This document shows, in pieces, positions 8,474 through 16,740 of a stretch of DNA of 64,000 bases. A program made the translations under genes and the position numbers. The notes under the pieces are model-generated. The model ran no database searches. It saw only the letters and a program-made list of their open reading frames with translations, and had not been told where the DNA came from. The stretch comes from RUG12461 sp045657665 (GTDB lineage: Bacteria > Bacillota > Clostridia > Lachnospirales > Lachnospiraceae): the NCBI GenBank assembly GCA_045657665.1, contig JAZOTN010000004.1, forward strand, positions 156,180-220,179. The letters are read 5' to 3'. Numbering within the stretch: position 1 is the stretch's first letter; each line of letters opens with the position of its first letter.

Positions 8474-9286
8474 ATGGTAGTACAACACAATCTTCAGGCA
8501 ATGAACGCAAACAGGCAGTTAGGTATCACGACCGGTCAGCAGGCTAAGTCAACTGAGAAGTTGTCTTCCGGCTATCGCGTAAACCGTGCAGGCGATGACG
8601 CAGCAGGTCTTGCGATTTCCGAAAAAATGCGCAACCAGATCCGTGGACTTGACAAGGCATCAACGAATGCTCAGGATGGTATCTCTCTTATCCAGGTAGC
8701 AGAGGGCGCTCTCAATGAGACCCACAGCATCCTTCAGCGTATGAATGAGCTCGCTACTCAGGCAGCGAACGACACGAATACCTCGACGGATCGTACCGCT
8801 ATCCAGAACGAGATGGATCAGCTGACCTCTGAGATCAACCGTATCCAGTCGACGACTCAGTTCAATACCATGAACCTGATCGACGGCTCCTTCTCGAGCA
8901 AGAACCTTCAGGTAGGTTCTCTGTCCGGACAGAAGATCGAAATCACGATCAGCAACATGAACGCAGCTTCGATCGGTGTCAGCGGACTGTCCGTAAGCTC
9001 CTTCTCAGCAGCAGGTTCTGCGATGAAGAACGTACAGAGCGCTATCGACATCGTATCTGCTCAGAGAGCTAAACTTGGTGCTCTTCAGAACCGTTTGGAG
9101 CATACCATTGCCAACCTGGATACCGCTTCCGAGAATACACAGGCAGCAGAAAGCCGGATCCGCGATACGGATATGGCGAAGGAAATGGTCACCTACAGCA
9201 AGAACAACATTCTTGCTCAGGCTGGTCAGTCCATGCTCGCTCAGGCAAATCAGTCCACTCAGGGCGTGTTATCCTTGCTCGGCTAA
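8474..9286 (+). CDS. fliC: Flagellin (first copy)
   Basis: A 270-residue filament subunit consisting of the conserved D0/D1 helices only, without a variable D2/D3 domain. N-terminal MVVQHNLQAMNANRQLGITT and LSSGYRVNRAGDDAAGLAIS, and C-terminal ANLDTASENTQAAESRIRDT and MVTYSKNNILAQAGQSMLAQ are diagnostic. Ser/Thr-rich stretches in the centre (SSKNLQVGSLSG, SVSSFSAAGS) are candidate O-glycosylation surfaces (inference). It has its own sigma-28-like promoter, CsrA-type leader and terminator, so it is monocistronic. The product is nearly identical to the flagellins encoded at 13337 and 14391. Confidence 0.97.
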   Translation: MVVQHNLQAMNANRQLGITTGQQAKSTEKLSSGYRVNRAGDDAAGLAISEKMRNQIRGLDKASTNAQDGISLIQVAEGALNETHSILQRMNELATQAANDTNTSTDRTAIQNEMDQLTSEINRIQSTTQFNTMNLIDGSFSSKNLQVGSLSGQKIEITISNMNAASIGVSGLSVSSFSAAGSAMKNVQSAIDIVSAQRAKLGALQNRLEHTIANLDTASENTQAAESRIRDTDMAKEMVTYSKNNILAQAGQSMLAQANQSTQGVLSLLG

Positions 9287-9326
9287 TCTTAAACACTCGA
9301 ATAAAAAGTATGCTTACTACCAGAAA

Positions 9327-9353
9327 GGCCCGTCGTTTTCGGCGGGTCTTTTT
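9327..9353 (+). terminator. Terminator after first flagellin gene
   Basis: A 9-bp stem (9327-9335 with 9340-9348, two G-T wobbles) closed by a TTTT loop, followed by a T run. Confidence 0.85.
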
Positions 9354-9390
9354 CTTTCGCAAAAACGTGGTAAAAAAATTTTGAAAAAAG

Positions 9391-9419
9391 TTGCCCTCTC
9401 CGGATCTCGTTCGTATAAT
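9391..9419 (+). promoter_or_regulatory. Sigma-A-type promoter of the repeat-peptide gene
   Basis: TTGCCC (9391-9396), 17 bases, TATAAT (9414-9419). It lies 66 bases before the ATG at 9485, so the peptide gene is transcribed independently of the flagellins and not from a sigma-28 promoter. Confidence 0.6.
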
Positions 9420-9484
9420 AAGATAGAATCAAGAAACATCAGAGGATTGCTGACGAAAAAAACCATGATCAAGGAGGAAGGGAT

Positions 9485-9868
9485 ATGAAATTCACAAAAA
9501 AATTACAAAACAAGCTGGAGAACGCAACGACCACAGAAGAAGTAAACGGGATCATTGACGAGACCAAAAAAAGCGCTGAAACCGCTGGGATTCTTCTGGA
9601 TGATTCAGATCTTGAAATGGCATCGGGCGGCACGCTCGGAAGCCTGGCAAGCAATGCAAGCCTGGCAAGCAACGGCAGTCTCGCAAGCCTGGGAAGCAAC
9701 GCTAGTCTCGCAAGCAATGGGAGTCTCGCGAGCAACGCAAGTCTGGCAAGCAACGCTAAAAGAGCCAGCATAGCTGAGGTCGGAAGCCTCGGAAGCAACG
9801 CTAGTCTCGCAAGCAAGGGCAGCAAAGGCAAGGTAAACAACGTCGGAAAGATGAATCTGAAAAAATAA
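9485..9868 (+). CDS. Putative RiPP/bacteriocin-like precursor: GG leader plus Ser-Leu-Ala-Ser-Asn repeat core
   Basis: A 127-residue peptide in two parts. Residues 1-49 resemble Nif11-type or other double-glycine leaders: amphipathic helix, acidic LLDDSDLEMASGG ending in Gly48-Gly49, the usual cut site of C39-peptidase transporters. Residues 50-127 are a highly repetitive core without cysteine, built of the hexapeptide L-A-S-N-(A/G)-S (about residues 54-92), broken by KRASIAEV and then resumed, with a Lys/Asn-rich tail. The DNA repeats as 18-bp units at about 9640-9760 with many synonymous changes, so the peptide is under selection. No modifying enzyme or exporter is adjacent. Alternatives: a small beta-helical surface protein (the repeat fits the hexapeptide pattern of left-handed beta helices) or a phosphorylated/glycosylated Ser-rich peptide. 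Leader call is firmer than the core's fate. Confidence 0.6.
   Translation: MKFTKKLQNKLENATTTEEVNGIIDETKKSAETAGILLDDSDLEMASGGTLGSLASNASLASNGSLASLGSNASLASNGSLASNASLASNAKRASIAEVGSLGSNASLASKGSKGKVNNVGKMNLKK
9640..9760 (+). repeat. 18-bp in-frame tandem repeats in the peptide core
   Basis: Units read like AGTCTCGCAAGCAACGCA with third-position variation; each encodes one hexapeptide. One unit is disturbed by an insertion reading SLG. Confidence 0.8.
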
Positions 9869-9895
9869 ATAATACAAATATATATTATAAGAAGG

Positions 9896-9928
9896 AACCG
9901 GCAGAGAAGATTCTCTGCCGGTTTGACA
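9896..9928 (+). terminator. Terminator after repeat-peptide gene
   Basis: A perfect 13-bp stem (9896-9908 with 9911-9923) is followed by only a weak T tract. Its end overlaps the -35 box TTGACA of the next gene's promoter. Confidence 0.7.
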
Positions 9929-9951
9929 TTTTATAAAGGCGCTATTATCCT
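9923..9951 (+). promoter_or_regulatory. Sigma-A promoter of the S41-type lipoprotein gene
   Basis: TTGACA (9923-9928), 17 bases, TATCCT (9946-9951), 50 bases before the TTG start at 10001. Confidence 0.6.
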
Positions 9952-10000
9952 TATGTTATATGATTCTTAAGTAAAGCACTTATCGCAAGGAGATCAGATT

Positions 10001-11818
10001 TTGAACCAGCAACGAATGATCCGGGTCCTTTTCGGAGCCCTGACAGCGGGCATCGTGCTTTCCGGCTGCGGCAGCGGTGCGGAAGCGAACTATACAAAAA
10101 AGCAGGTTGCAGCTTATGATAAGGATGATACGAAGCAAACAGAGCTGACCTGCATCTATCGTGATGATATGCCAAACATTCCCTTTGTTGATGTGGAACA
10201 GTATCTCGATCTTGTATACTGTGAGGATGCTGATTATACACTGACAGGAAGCGGGCATCAGTTTGCTGTTACCGGACAAAACAAAAATACGGGCAAAACC
10301 GGAAGTGACCTCCTTTTTGATACGGAAAAGGATACGATGACGTTTGAGGATTATAACGGATTTGTGGTCGGGAAGGCGGATGGAACCACCGTGGATTATG
10401 TGCGGATGACGGACGTGACGACAGAAAAAGCTCCGGCGCTGACATATGATCTGTCCGGCTATGGGATCGATCTCATCGCGGAGGAGGGTCATGTTTTTAT
10501 GCCCCTTTCCACGCTGTCTGATATTCTTGATCACAGTATGACTTATGCCGACTACATTGACGGAAAGATCTATCTGAACCGCGAGGATTCTGCTACTTCA
10601 GATCCCACTGCCTATGTGAAGGAACTAGAGAAGACTTATTATGAAACACTGACAAGAGAGAGTGACGTGGCGGAGTACGCATATCATGAACTTTGTTTCA
10701 TACTTGATAATCTGTATGGCAGGCCGCAGAGGGCCGCTTCACAGGAGTTCACAAGCAGTCTTTTGGCCAAAGGACTTGATGGAACGCTGGAGCAGGGAGG
10801 CACTATCGGCGATGTGGATCTAAAGCAGATGAAGGAGTATCTTAGATCAACGGACAAAGTGGAATATGCACAGGGGCTCTTCATGCTGGACAATCTCCTG
10901 TTTGACGGCGGACATAACTGGCTCAGTTATTCATTTTATAATACTCTCAGTCAGGATGAGAACTGGGATCAGACAGCATTCGCACGCGAGTACCTGAACA
11001 GGTTTGGCGCCGATCCGGAAACGAATGTCGCATTATCCAATCTGGGATACCATTTTACGGAAACCAGTAACCGGCTTGATCTAGGGATGGCGCTTCGGGA
11101 CCAGGGCTTCGGGATACCGGAAAAGACCTGGAACGGAAACGGAGGAGACATCATGGCTGCGCTTTATGTGTTCGATGATACGGCAGTCTTTCTTTTTAAT
11201 GCGTTTACCGATGATATCATCCTGACGGAAAGCGGAACAGAACCGTTTCAGGAGGCGCTTGACTACGCCGCGGAGAAAAACTGCAGGAACTTTGTTCTGG
11301 ATCTTTCCACGAACGGAGGAGGAAGTGACCAGACGATGGGATTTATGCTGAGCGTGATCTACGGGCATGACGCGCCCTACTACCGCATCGATGCAGATTC
11401 GGGATACCGGAGGGAGGAGGCTTTTACGGCGGATAAAAATCATGATGGCAGCTTTGATGAAAAGGATGAGGAGATCCGGTACGATTTCCGATATGCGATC
11501 ATGATCTCGGACTATTCCTACTCCTGTGGAAATACGATGCCGAATCTGGCGCATTTGGAAGGAATCCCGCTGCTTGGGAGTGCGACCGGAGGCGGCGGCT
11601 GTAATGTGGAGATGCTCACATTGCCCGGGGAATGCACGCCATACCGGATTTCCTCAACATGGACCATGACGGATTCCTCTTATCGAACCATTGATGAAGG
11701 GATCGCGCCGGATGAAGTGATGCTGGTGATCAACGGGGACAAGATAGAGAACGCTTCGCTCTATGATCCCAAAGAGCTGTCTGCAGCGATCAACCGGTAT
11801 TACGAAGCGATGCAATAA
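10001..11818 (+). CDS. S41-peptidase-like lipoprotein
   Basis: A 605-residue exported lipoprotein: signal peptide with lipobox L-S-G-C (lipid Cys23), then a region resembling a copper-amine-oxidase-N/stalk domain (HVFMPLSTLSDILDHSMTYA, about residues 165-195), then a C-terminal S41 (C-terminal processing protease) fold. The S41 signature LDLSTNGGGSDQTMGF precedes SYSCGN, whose Ser508 is the likely nucleophile, and GSATGGGGCN follows. Start is TTG 10001 with AAGGAG 8 bases upstream; ATG 10016 is an alternative. It sits between the repeat-peptide gene and a glycosyltransferase gene. Substrate unknown. Confidence 0.72.
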   Translation: MNQQRMIRVLFGALTAGIVLSGCGSGAEANYTKKQVAAYDKDDTKQTELTCIYRDDMPNIPFVDVEQYLDLVYCEDADYTLTGSGHQFAVTGQNKNTGKTGSDLLFDTEKDTMTFEDYNGFVVGKADGTTVDYVRMTDVTTEKAPALTYDLSGYGIDLIAEEGHVFMPLSTLSDILDHSMTYADYIDGKIYLNREDSATSDPTAYVKELEKTYYETLTRESDVAEYAYHELCFILDNLYGRPQRAASQEFTSSLLAKGLDGTLEQGGTIGDVDLKQMKEYLRSTDKVEYAQGLFMLDNLLFDGGHNWLSYSFYNTLSQDENWDQTAFAREYLNRFGADPETNVALSNLGYHFTETSNRLDLGMALRDQGFGIPEKTWNGNGGDIMAALYVFDDTAVFLFNAFTDDIILTESGTEPFQEALDYAAEKNCRNFVLDLSTNGGGSDQTMGFMLSVIYGHDAPYYRIDADSGYRREEAFTADKNHDGSFDEKDEEIRYDFRYAIMISDYSYSCGNTMPNLAHLEGIPLLGSATGGGGCNVEMLTLPGECTPYRISSTWTMTDSSYRTIDEGIAPDEVMLVINGDKIENASLYDPKELSAAINRYYEAMQ

Positions 11819-11825
11819 TACGCCT

Positions 11826-13127
11826 ATGAATAAATATCATGAGATTGCTGATCTGACCATGCAGGCGCTTTTAAGCGGCGAATATCAGATGGCGGATCAG
11901 TTCCTTCACAAAATGCTCTATGAAAGTGGTTCGGAGGCCGCAAAGGAGATCCTTTCGGAGCAGAATATGGTCCTCAAGATCCTGACCGAAGTACTGCTGT
12001 GCGAAAAGAACCGCGGAAGGGGGCGGGACAGCTTCAAAGCGTTCGCCCGGAGCTATGATGCTTTTTTTGACTGCTACCAGAAAGTGAAACGCATGATCCG
12101 GAGGATCTGGTTCGGCCTTGACTCTCAGCATCAGAGTGAGATCAATGCGCTGCTTTGTGAAATGCCGGTTTCTTCCGATATGCTGGCTGTGGTTGCGAAA
12201 TACAGCGTGCCGAAGGAATGGTGGGGGGATCTGTTCGGGCGTCTTATCACCTTGATCCGGAAAGAACATCAGGAGACAGCTGAAGACCTCAGCGGATACC
12301 TTGAATGGATGAGGCAAAATGGCCTTCTCGGGACGGAAAAATGCATTGCTCCGAGGAAGCGATACTCCGCATTTTCTTATCGTCCGCTGGTATGGGAAGA
12401 AAACGGCATGGAACCGGGAGACACTGAGGCCGACCCGAATAAGATCGCCGTGATCTTCTGCACGAATGAGGAAGGCTATGCTTCCGAATGCAAGTGTTAT
12501 CTGGAATACCTGGAGCTCCCGGAAGGAATGGCGGGAGAAGTCCTTACAATCCGGGAAGCACCCGGAATGGCTGCGGGTTATAACTTCGGGATGCGAAGGA
12601 CGAACGCGAAATACAAGATCTACATCCACCATGATACCATGCTGATCCATCCAAAGATCCCGGAAAAGCTGGTAAACGCTTTTCGGGAGAACGAAAAAAC
12701 CGGACTCATTGGCGTATTCGGGAGCACGGTGCTGCCGGAGAGCGGCAGATGGTATCAGGCACCCTATGAAGATAGTGTGCTTTCCCTTTATCAGGATGCG
12801 ATCTTAAACTTCCTGTATCCGAAAAAAGAGGAAAAGCAGGAGCTCCGGGAAGCAGAAGGAGTTGACGGCGCTTTTCTGGCAACCTCCGTGGATATTCCTT
12901 GGAGAGAGGATCTTTTTGACGGGTGGCATTTCTACGATATTGCTGCCTGCCGAGAAATGAAAAAGGCCGGTTTTTCGGCAGCGCTTTATGCGGATCCAAA
13001 GCCCTGGATCCTGCATGAATCCACGCTCAGAAAGGATCCGGCGGATCTTTACGGGAAGTACTGCGAAGTGTTTCTTACCAATTACAGGAGCTTAAAGGAG
13101 CAGATCGATGAAGCACTCCCGGATTGA
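11826..13127 (+). CDS. Glycosyltransferase, StrF-like (GT2-like)
   Basis: A 433-residue cytoplasmic protein. The N-terminal ~180 residues are helical without a recognised motif; the C-terminal half matches StrF-like/GT-A glycosyltransferases: IAVIFCTNEEGYASECKCYL, then GMAAGYNFGMRRTNAKYKIY, the acidic turn HHDTMLI (DxD-like, metal/nucleotide-sugar site) and GVDGAFLATSVDIPWRED. It begins 7 bases after the lipoprotein stop with no visible ribosome site, so it is probably translated by coupling. Its place between flagellin copies 1 and 2 suggests flagellin glycosylation (inference). Confidence 0.72.
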   Translation: MNKYHEIADLTMQALLSGEYQMADQFLHKMLYESGSEAAKEILSEQNMVLKILTEVLLCEKNRGRGRDSFKAFARSYDAFFDCYQKVKRMIRRIWFGLDSQHQSEINALLCEMPVSSDMLAVVAKYSVPKEWWGDLFGRLITLIRKEHQETAEDLSGYLEWMRQNGLLGTEKCIAPRKRYSAFSYRPLVWEENGMEPGDTEADPNKIAVIFCTNEEGYASECKCYLEYLELPEGMAGEVLTIREAPGMAAGYNFGMRRTNAKYKIYIHHDTMLIHPKIPEKLVNAFRENEKTGLIGVFGSTVLPESGRWYQAPYEDSVLSLYQDAILNFLYPKKEEKQELREAEGVDGAFLATSVDIPWREDLFDGWHFYDIAACREMKKAGFSAALYADPKPWILHESTLRKDPADLYGKYCEVFLTNYRSLKEQIDEALPD

Positions 13128-13177
13128 TCCTGTTAAGGGACAAATGAGATTTTTTTAATAAATGTTAAAACAAAGGT

Positions 13178-13204
13178 TAAGGTTCGCTTGGAATTACCGA
13201 TATA
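13178..13204 (+). promoter_or_regulatory. Sigma-28 promoter of second flagellin gene
   Basis: TAAG (13178-13181), exactly 15 bases, CCGATATA (13197-13204): a near-consensus flagellar promoter. Confidence 0.85.
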
Positions 13205-13294
13205 GAAGTTAAGTAAACAAGAAATTGTTTTCCCGCAGAGAGGATCACTAAGGAAAACGGCCATCCGAAGGATCTTCCTGCAACACAAACAGAC

Positions 13295-13327
13295 TGCAGC
13301 AGGGAAGCTGCATTTATTTCAAGGAGG
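13295..13327 (+). promoter_or_regulatory. Probable CsrA-binding leader of second flagellin gene
   Basis: Stem TGCAGC/GCTGCA (13295-13300, 13307-13312) with hexaloop AGGGAA containing AGGGA, then 8 bases, then the ribosome site AAGGAGG (13321-13327). Stem length, loop length and distance equal those of the first flagellin leader. Confidence 0.65.
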
Positions 13328-13336
13328 AAAAAAATT

Positions 13337-14149
13337 ATGGTAGTACAACACAATCTTCAGGCAATGAATGCGAACAGACAGTTAGGTATCACGACGACAG
13401 CACAGGGAAAGTCGACTGAGAAGCTTTCTTCCGGTTATCGTATCAACCGTGCAGGCGATGACGCAGCAGGTCTTGCGATTTCCGAAAAAATGCGCAACCA
13501 GATCCGTGGACTTGACAAAGCTTCAAAGAACTGTGAGGACGGAATCTCTCTTATCCAGGTAGCAGAGGGTGCTCTCAATGAGACCCACAGCATCCTTCAG
13601 CGTATGAATGAGCTCGCTACTCAGGCAGCGAACGACACGAATACCTCGACGGATCGTACCGCTATCCAGAACGAGATGGATCAGCTGACAAGTGAGATCA
13701 ACCGTATCCAGTCAACGACCCAGTTCAATACCATGAACCTGATCGATGGCTCCTTCTCGAGCAAGAACCTTCAGGTAGGTTCTCTGTCCGGACAGAAGAT
13801 CGAAATCACGATCAGCAACATGAACGCAGCTTCGATCGGTGTCAGCGGACTTTCCGTAAGCTCCTTCTCAGCAGCAGGAACTTCCATGAAGAAGGTACAG
13901 AGTGCGATCGACATCGTATCTGCTCAGAGAGCGAAACTCGGTGCTCTTCAAAACCGTCTGGAACACACCATTGCCAACCTGGATACCGCTTCCGAGAACA
14001 CATCCGCAGCAGAGTCCAGAATCCGCGATACGGATATGGCAAAGGAAATGGTTACCTACAGCAAGAACAACATCCTTGCACAGGCCGGGCAATCGATGCT
14101 TGCACAGGCAAACCAGAGTACACAGGGAGTGTTATCATTACTTGGCTAG
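13337..14149 (+). CDS. fliC: Flagellin (second copy)
   Basis: 270 residues, D0/D1 only, differing from the first copy at a handful of positions (for example TTAQGKSTEKL instead of TGQQAKSTEKL, and KNCEDG instead of TNAQDG, which introduces a cysteine, unusual for a flagellin). Long stretches of DNA are identical to copy 1, pointing to recent duplication or gene conversion. It has its own sigma-28 promoter, CsrA-type leader and terminator. Confidence 0.97.
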   Translation: MVVQHNLQAMNANRQLGITTTAQGKSTEKLSSGYRINRAGDDAAGLAISEKMRNQIRGLDKASKNCEDGISLIQVAEGALNETHSILQRMNELATQAANDTNTSTDRTAIQNEMDQLTSEINRIQSTTQFNTMNLIDGSFSSKNLQVGSLSGQKIEITISNMNAASIGVSGLSVSSFSAAGTSMKKVQSAIDIVSAQRAKLGALQNRLEHTIANLDTASENTSAAESRIRDTDMAKEMVTYSKNNILAQAGQSMLAQANQSTQGVLSLLG

Positions 14150-14173
14150 TAGCAGAAAGCTACCAAAAAGAGG

Positions 14174-14203
14174 AAGACCCGCCGGAAAGCGGGTCTTTTT
14201 CTT
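14174..14203 (+). terminator. Terminator after second flagellin gene
   Basis: AAGACCCGC (14174-14182), loop CGGAAA, GCGGGTCTT (14189-14197), then a T run. Confidence 0.88.
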
Positions 14204-14288
14204 TTTGCCAAAACCCTGTAGAGCCGAGTAATATCAAGGTTTTCTGCCGTTTCTAAGACGCTGTAAAAAAATTTTTTCAAAAAAGGGT

Positions 14289-14315
14289 TAAGTATTTCCG
14301 GCCTTCTCCGATATA
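14289..14315 (+). promoter_or_regulatory. Sigma-28 promoter of third flagellin gene
   Basis: TAAG (14289-14292), 15 bases, CCGATATA (14308-14315). The leader behind it is shorter and lacks the ANGGA hairpin of the other two. Confidence 0.85.
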
Positions 14316-14390
14316 TAAGGCAGATGAGTTAAGAGCAAACTCAGTAAGCAAAGTAAGCAAGGATAACAAACATTCAAGGAGGAAACAAAA

Positions 14391-15203
14391 ATGGTAGTAC
14401 AGCATAACTTACAGGCAATGAACGCAAACAGGCAGCTTGGTATCACGACAGGACAGCAGGCAAAATCAACCGAGAAGCTCTCTTCCGGATATCGTGTAAA
14501 CAGAGCAGCAGATGACGCAGCAGGACTTGCAATTTCCGAGAAAATGAGAAATCAGATCCGCGGTCTTGACAAGGCTTCCCTGAACGCACAGGACGGCATC
14601 TCCCTCATCCAGGTTGCAGAAGGTGCACTCAACGAGGCACACAGCATTCTTCAGCGTATGAACGAGCTGGCAACACAGGCAGCAAACGATACCAACACTT
14701 CGATGGACAGAAACGCGATCCAGAACGAGATGGATCAGCTGACAAGCGAGATCAACCGTATTCAGTCCACGACTCAGTTCAACACCATGAACCTGATCGA
14801 CGGATCTTTCCAGAGCAAGAACCTTCAGGTAGGTTCTCTTTCCGGACAGGCAATCGTGATCAGCATCAGCAACATGGATGCAGCTTCGATCGGTGTCAGC
14901 GGACTTTCCGTAAGCTCCTTCTCAGCGGCAGGTACATCGATGAAGAGCGTACAGAGCGCGATCGACATCGTGTCCGCTCAGAGAGCTAGACTTGGTGCTC
15001 TTCAGAACCGTCTTGAGCACACCATCGCAAACCTTGATATTTCTTCTGAAAATACATCGGCAGCAGAGTCCAGAATCCGCGATACGGATATGGCAAAAGA
15101 AATGGTTACCTACAGCAAGAACAACATCCTCGCTCAGGCAGGACAGTCCATGCTGGCACAGGCAAACCAGAGCACACAGGGTGTTATGTCTCTGCTCCAG
15201 TAA
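14391..15203 (+). CDS. fliC: Flagellin (third copy)
   Basis: 270 residues, same D0/D1 plan. It differs from copies 1 and 2 by substitutions such as NRAADDAAGLA, SMDRNAIQN, FQSKNLQVG and GQAIVISISNMDA, and it ends in MSLLQ rather than LSLLG. Codon choice differs from copies 1 and 2 over much of the gene, so it is an older duplicate. Its ribosome site (AAGGAGG before ATG 14391) is conserved, but the leader hairpin is absent, so CsrA control may be weaker. Confidence 0.97.
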   Translation: MVVQHNLQAMNANRQLGITTGQQAKSTEKLSSGYRVNRAADDAAGLAISEKMRNQIRGLDKASLNAQDGISLIQVAEGALNEAHSILQRMNELATQAANDTNTSMDRNAIQNEMDQLTSEINRIQSTTQFNTMNLIDGSFQSKNLQVGSLSGQAIVISISNMDAASIGVSGLSVSSFSAAGTSMKSVQSAIDIVSAQRARLGALQNRLEHTIANLDISSENTSAAESRIRDTDMAKEMVTYSKNNILAQAGQSMLAQANQSTQGVMSLLQ

Positions 15204-15281
15204 TCATAGATCAATCAAGAAACCCGCAGCCAAAAGCTGGGAGCGTCATAAGACAGTAATGTTTAAGAATTTAAGAATAGG

Positions 15282-15309
15282 AAGGCGTGGCTTTGGTCAC
15301 GCCTTTTCT
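15282..15309 (+). terminator. Terminator after third flagellin gene
   Basis: AAGGCGTG (15282-15289), loop GCTTTGGT, CACGCCTT (15298-15305), followed by T-rich sequence. Confidence 0.8.
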
Positions 15310-15420
15310 TGTGCTAAGAGTTCATTCAGAGGGATGAATCCCAATCCGTCATACTGGATATGGATGTGCTGTCCGCGTGTTCCAATAAATATTAAATATT
15401 TTTTTGATTATAGTTTGTGG

Positions 15421-16404
15421 CTAATTTTTCAGACATCCAATAGGAATAACATATACGCCGTCTTCACGCTTATAACCATATTCAGTCGCGGTTATGACAA
15501 GCTTAAGATCCGGCAATCTTAGCGGGACCTGTTTTTCCTTTTTGTTGTACTCTCCAATGAGTCTTTCTATCTTGCATAGATGTTCGGCGCCCATATCAAT
15601 TTCTTTACTTCCGAGTTTGAATTCTATCAGAGCATATCGCCCATCCTTAAGATGAAGCACTGCGTCCGCTTCCAAACCATAGCGATCATGGTAATATGAG
15701 ACTTCTCCGTTCATTCCGGAGGAATAAATCTTTAGGTCTCTGATACATAATGACTCAAAAAGGAAACCTAAGGTCTTGAAATCGGTATTGAAGTAGTCAG
15801 GCGAAAGACCAAGTGCTGCTACTGCTATGGATGGATCCACTAGATTTCTTTTGTTACCGGATCTGATTGCTTCTTTTGAACGGATTGCGGGACACCATGC
15901 AGGGACTTCGTCTATTATGTATAAATCTTCAAGATCATGGAAATAATCATAGAAAGTAGGCTTTGATATTCCCGTTGCCTGCGAAGTATCTGAAAAAATG
16001 GTTTTTGTTTCTGCCAAAGTACATATATTTCTTGAATAGGATCTTATCAGGCGTTCTGCCCATAAAGGATTCCTTTTAACATGGCTGATATTAGAAATAT
16101 CAGTATGACAAGTCTGATAAAAGAGATCAGATGCGATAGAAAGCGCAGCTTCCCTGTTCTCGACATGAATACTTTGCGGCCATCCGCCACGACAGATAGC
16201 ATAGATCAGGTCGTCAATCGTCAGCTTAGACTCTTCCCATTCGATATCCTTTCCTTCAAAAAGATCCATAAGCGAAACGGTACCCGAAGACTCGCCGCTC
16301 TCATACAGACTCATAGGAAACATACGAAGTGTTGAAATCCTCAGTGTTCCGGTATGAGCCGTTTCAACCTTCTGGGAAGATGAGCCGGTAAGGATATACT
16401 TCAT
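15421..16404 (-). pseudogene. N-terminally truncated DUF4143 ATPase
   Basis: The 327-residue product matches the C-terminal three quarters of the AAA-14/DUF4143 ATP-binding family: it begins at the sensor region (YILTGSSSQKVETAHTGTLR) and continues through GTLRISTLRMFPMSLYESGE, the winged-helix part (ATGISKPTFYDYFHDLEDLY) and a nuclease-like DUF4143 domain (DRYGLEADAVLHLKDGRYAL, then IEFKLGS). The first ~100 residues with Walker A and B are missing, and an in-frame TAA directly precedes the ATG, so ATP hydrolysis is unlikely. It is a decayed gene or a short derivative; an operator-like array lies in front of it. Confidence 0.75.
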
Positions 16405-16488
16405 TTAACATATATGTGCAATCCTGTTTTACATTTATGAGGTCGAGTGTCTTACATATATGTGATAAAATATTTTACAGATTTGTGG
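16405..16488. repeat. Four-unit, 23-bp-phased operator-like array
   Basis: TTAACATATATGTG, TTTACATTTATGAG, CTTACATATATGTG and TTTACAGATTTGTG occur with their ACA trinucleotides at 16408, 16431, 16454 and 16477, i.e. exactly 23 bp apart. Each core is close to the palindrome TTACATATATGTAA. The array abuts the start of the minus-strand DUF4143 gene, so it is probably a binding-site array in its promoter. Confidence 0.6.
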
Positions 16489-16574
16489 CGGCAATTTAAG
16501 GGATTTGTCTCGAGATGCAGTCAAAAAGGGTCAAAAGCATTTTGACCGGCTGTCCGGATGAACAAGAAAAACCG

Positions 16575-16604
16575 TTGGTACGAACTGTCACATCATGCTA
16601 TAAT
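16575..16604 (+). promoter_or_regulatory. Possible sigma-A promoter for the CPBP protease gene
   Basis: TTGGTA (16575-16580), 18 bases, TATAAT (16599-16604). The predicted leader contains the palindromic repeat at 16689. Confidence 0.4.
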
Positions 16605-16684
16605 GAATCCATGAACATGATGCTGTGGTATCAAACTGATCAATATCTTGAAGAATGTTGTATTTAAATTACAAGATATGCTGC

Positions 16685-16718
16685 AAATACGACCCTCCAA
16701 ATTTGAAGGGTCGTTCAA
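16685..16718. repeat. Palindromic repeat, copy 1
   Basis: ACGACCCTCCAAATTTG followed by AAGGGTCGT forms an almost perfect palindrome (16689-16714). A second copy with matched changes lies at 17886-17919; the pair brackets the CPBP gene. Confidence 0.7.
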
Positions 16719-16740
16719 CGCGAAAGGAGAGGAAAAGAAT

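Noticed and set aside
9605..9877. Cysteine-rich 90-codon minus-strand frame opposite the repeat peptide
   Set aside because: The Cys-Glu/Gln-Ala repeats are the mechanical reverse reading of the Ser/Ala/Asn repeats; no start context or promoter on that strand.
15421..16404. Functional ATPase call for the DUF4143 gene
   Set aside because: Walker A and B regions are absent and an in-frame stop directly precedes the only start.
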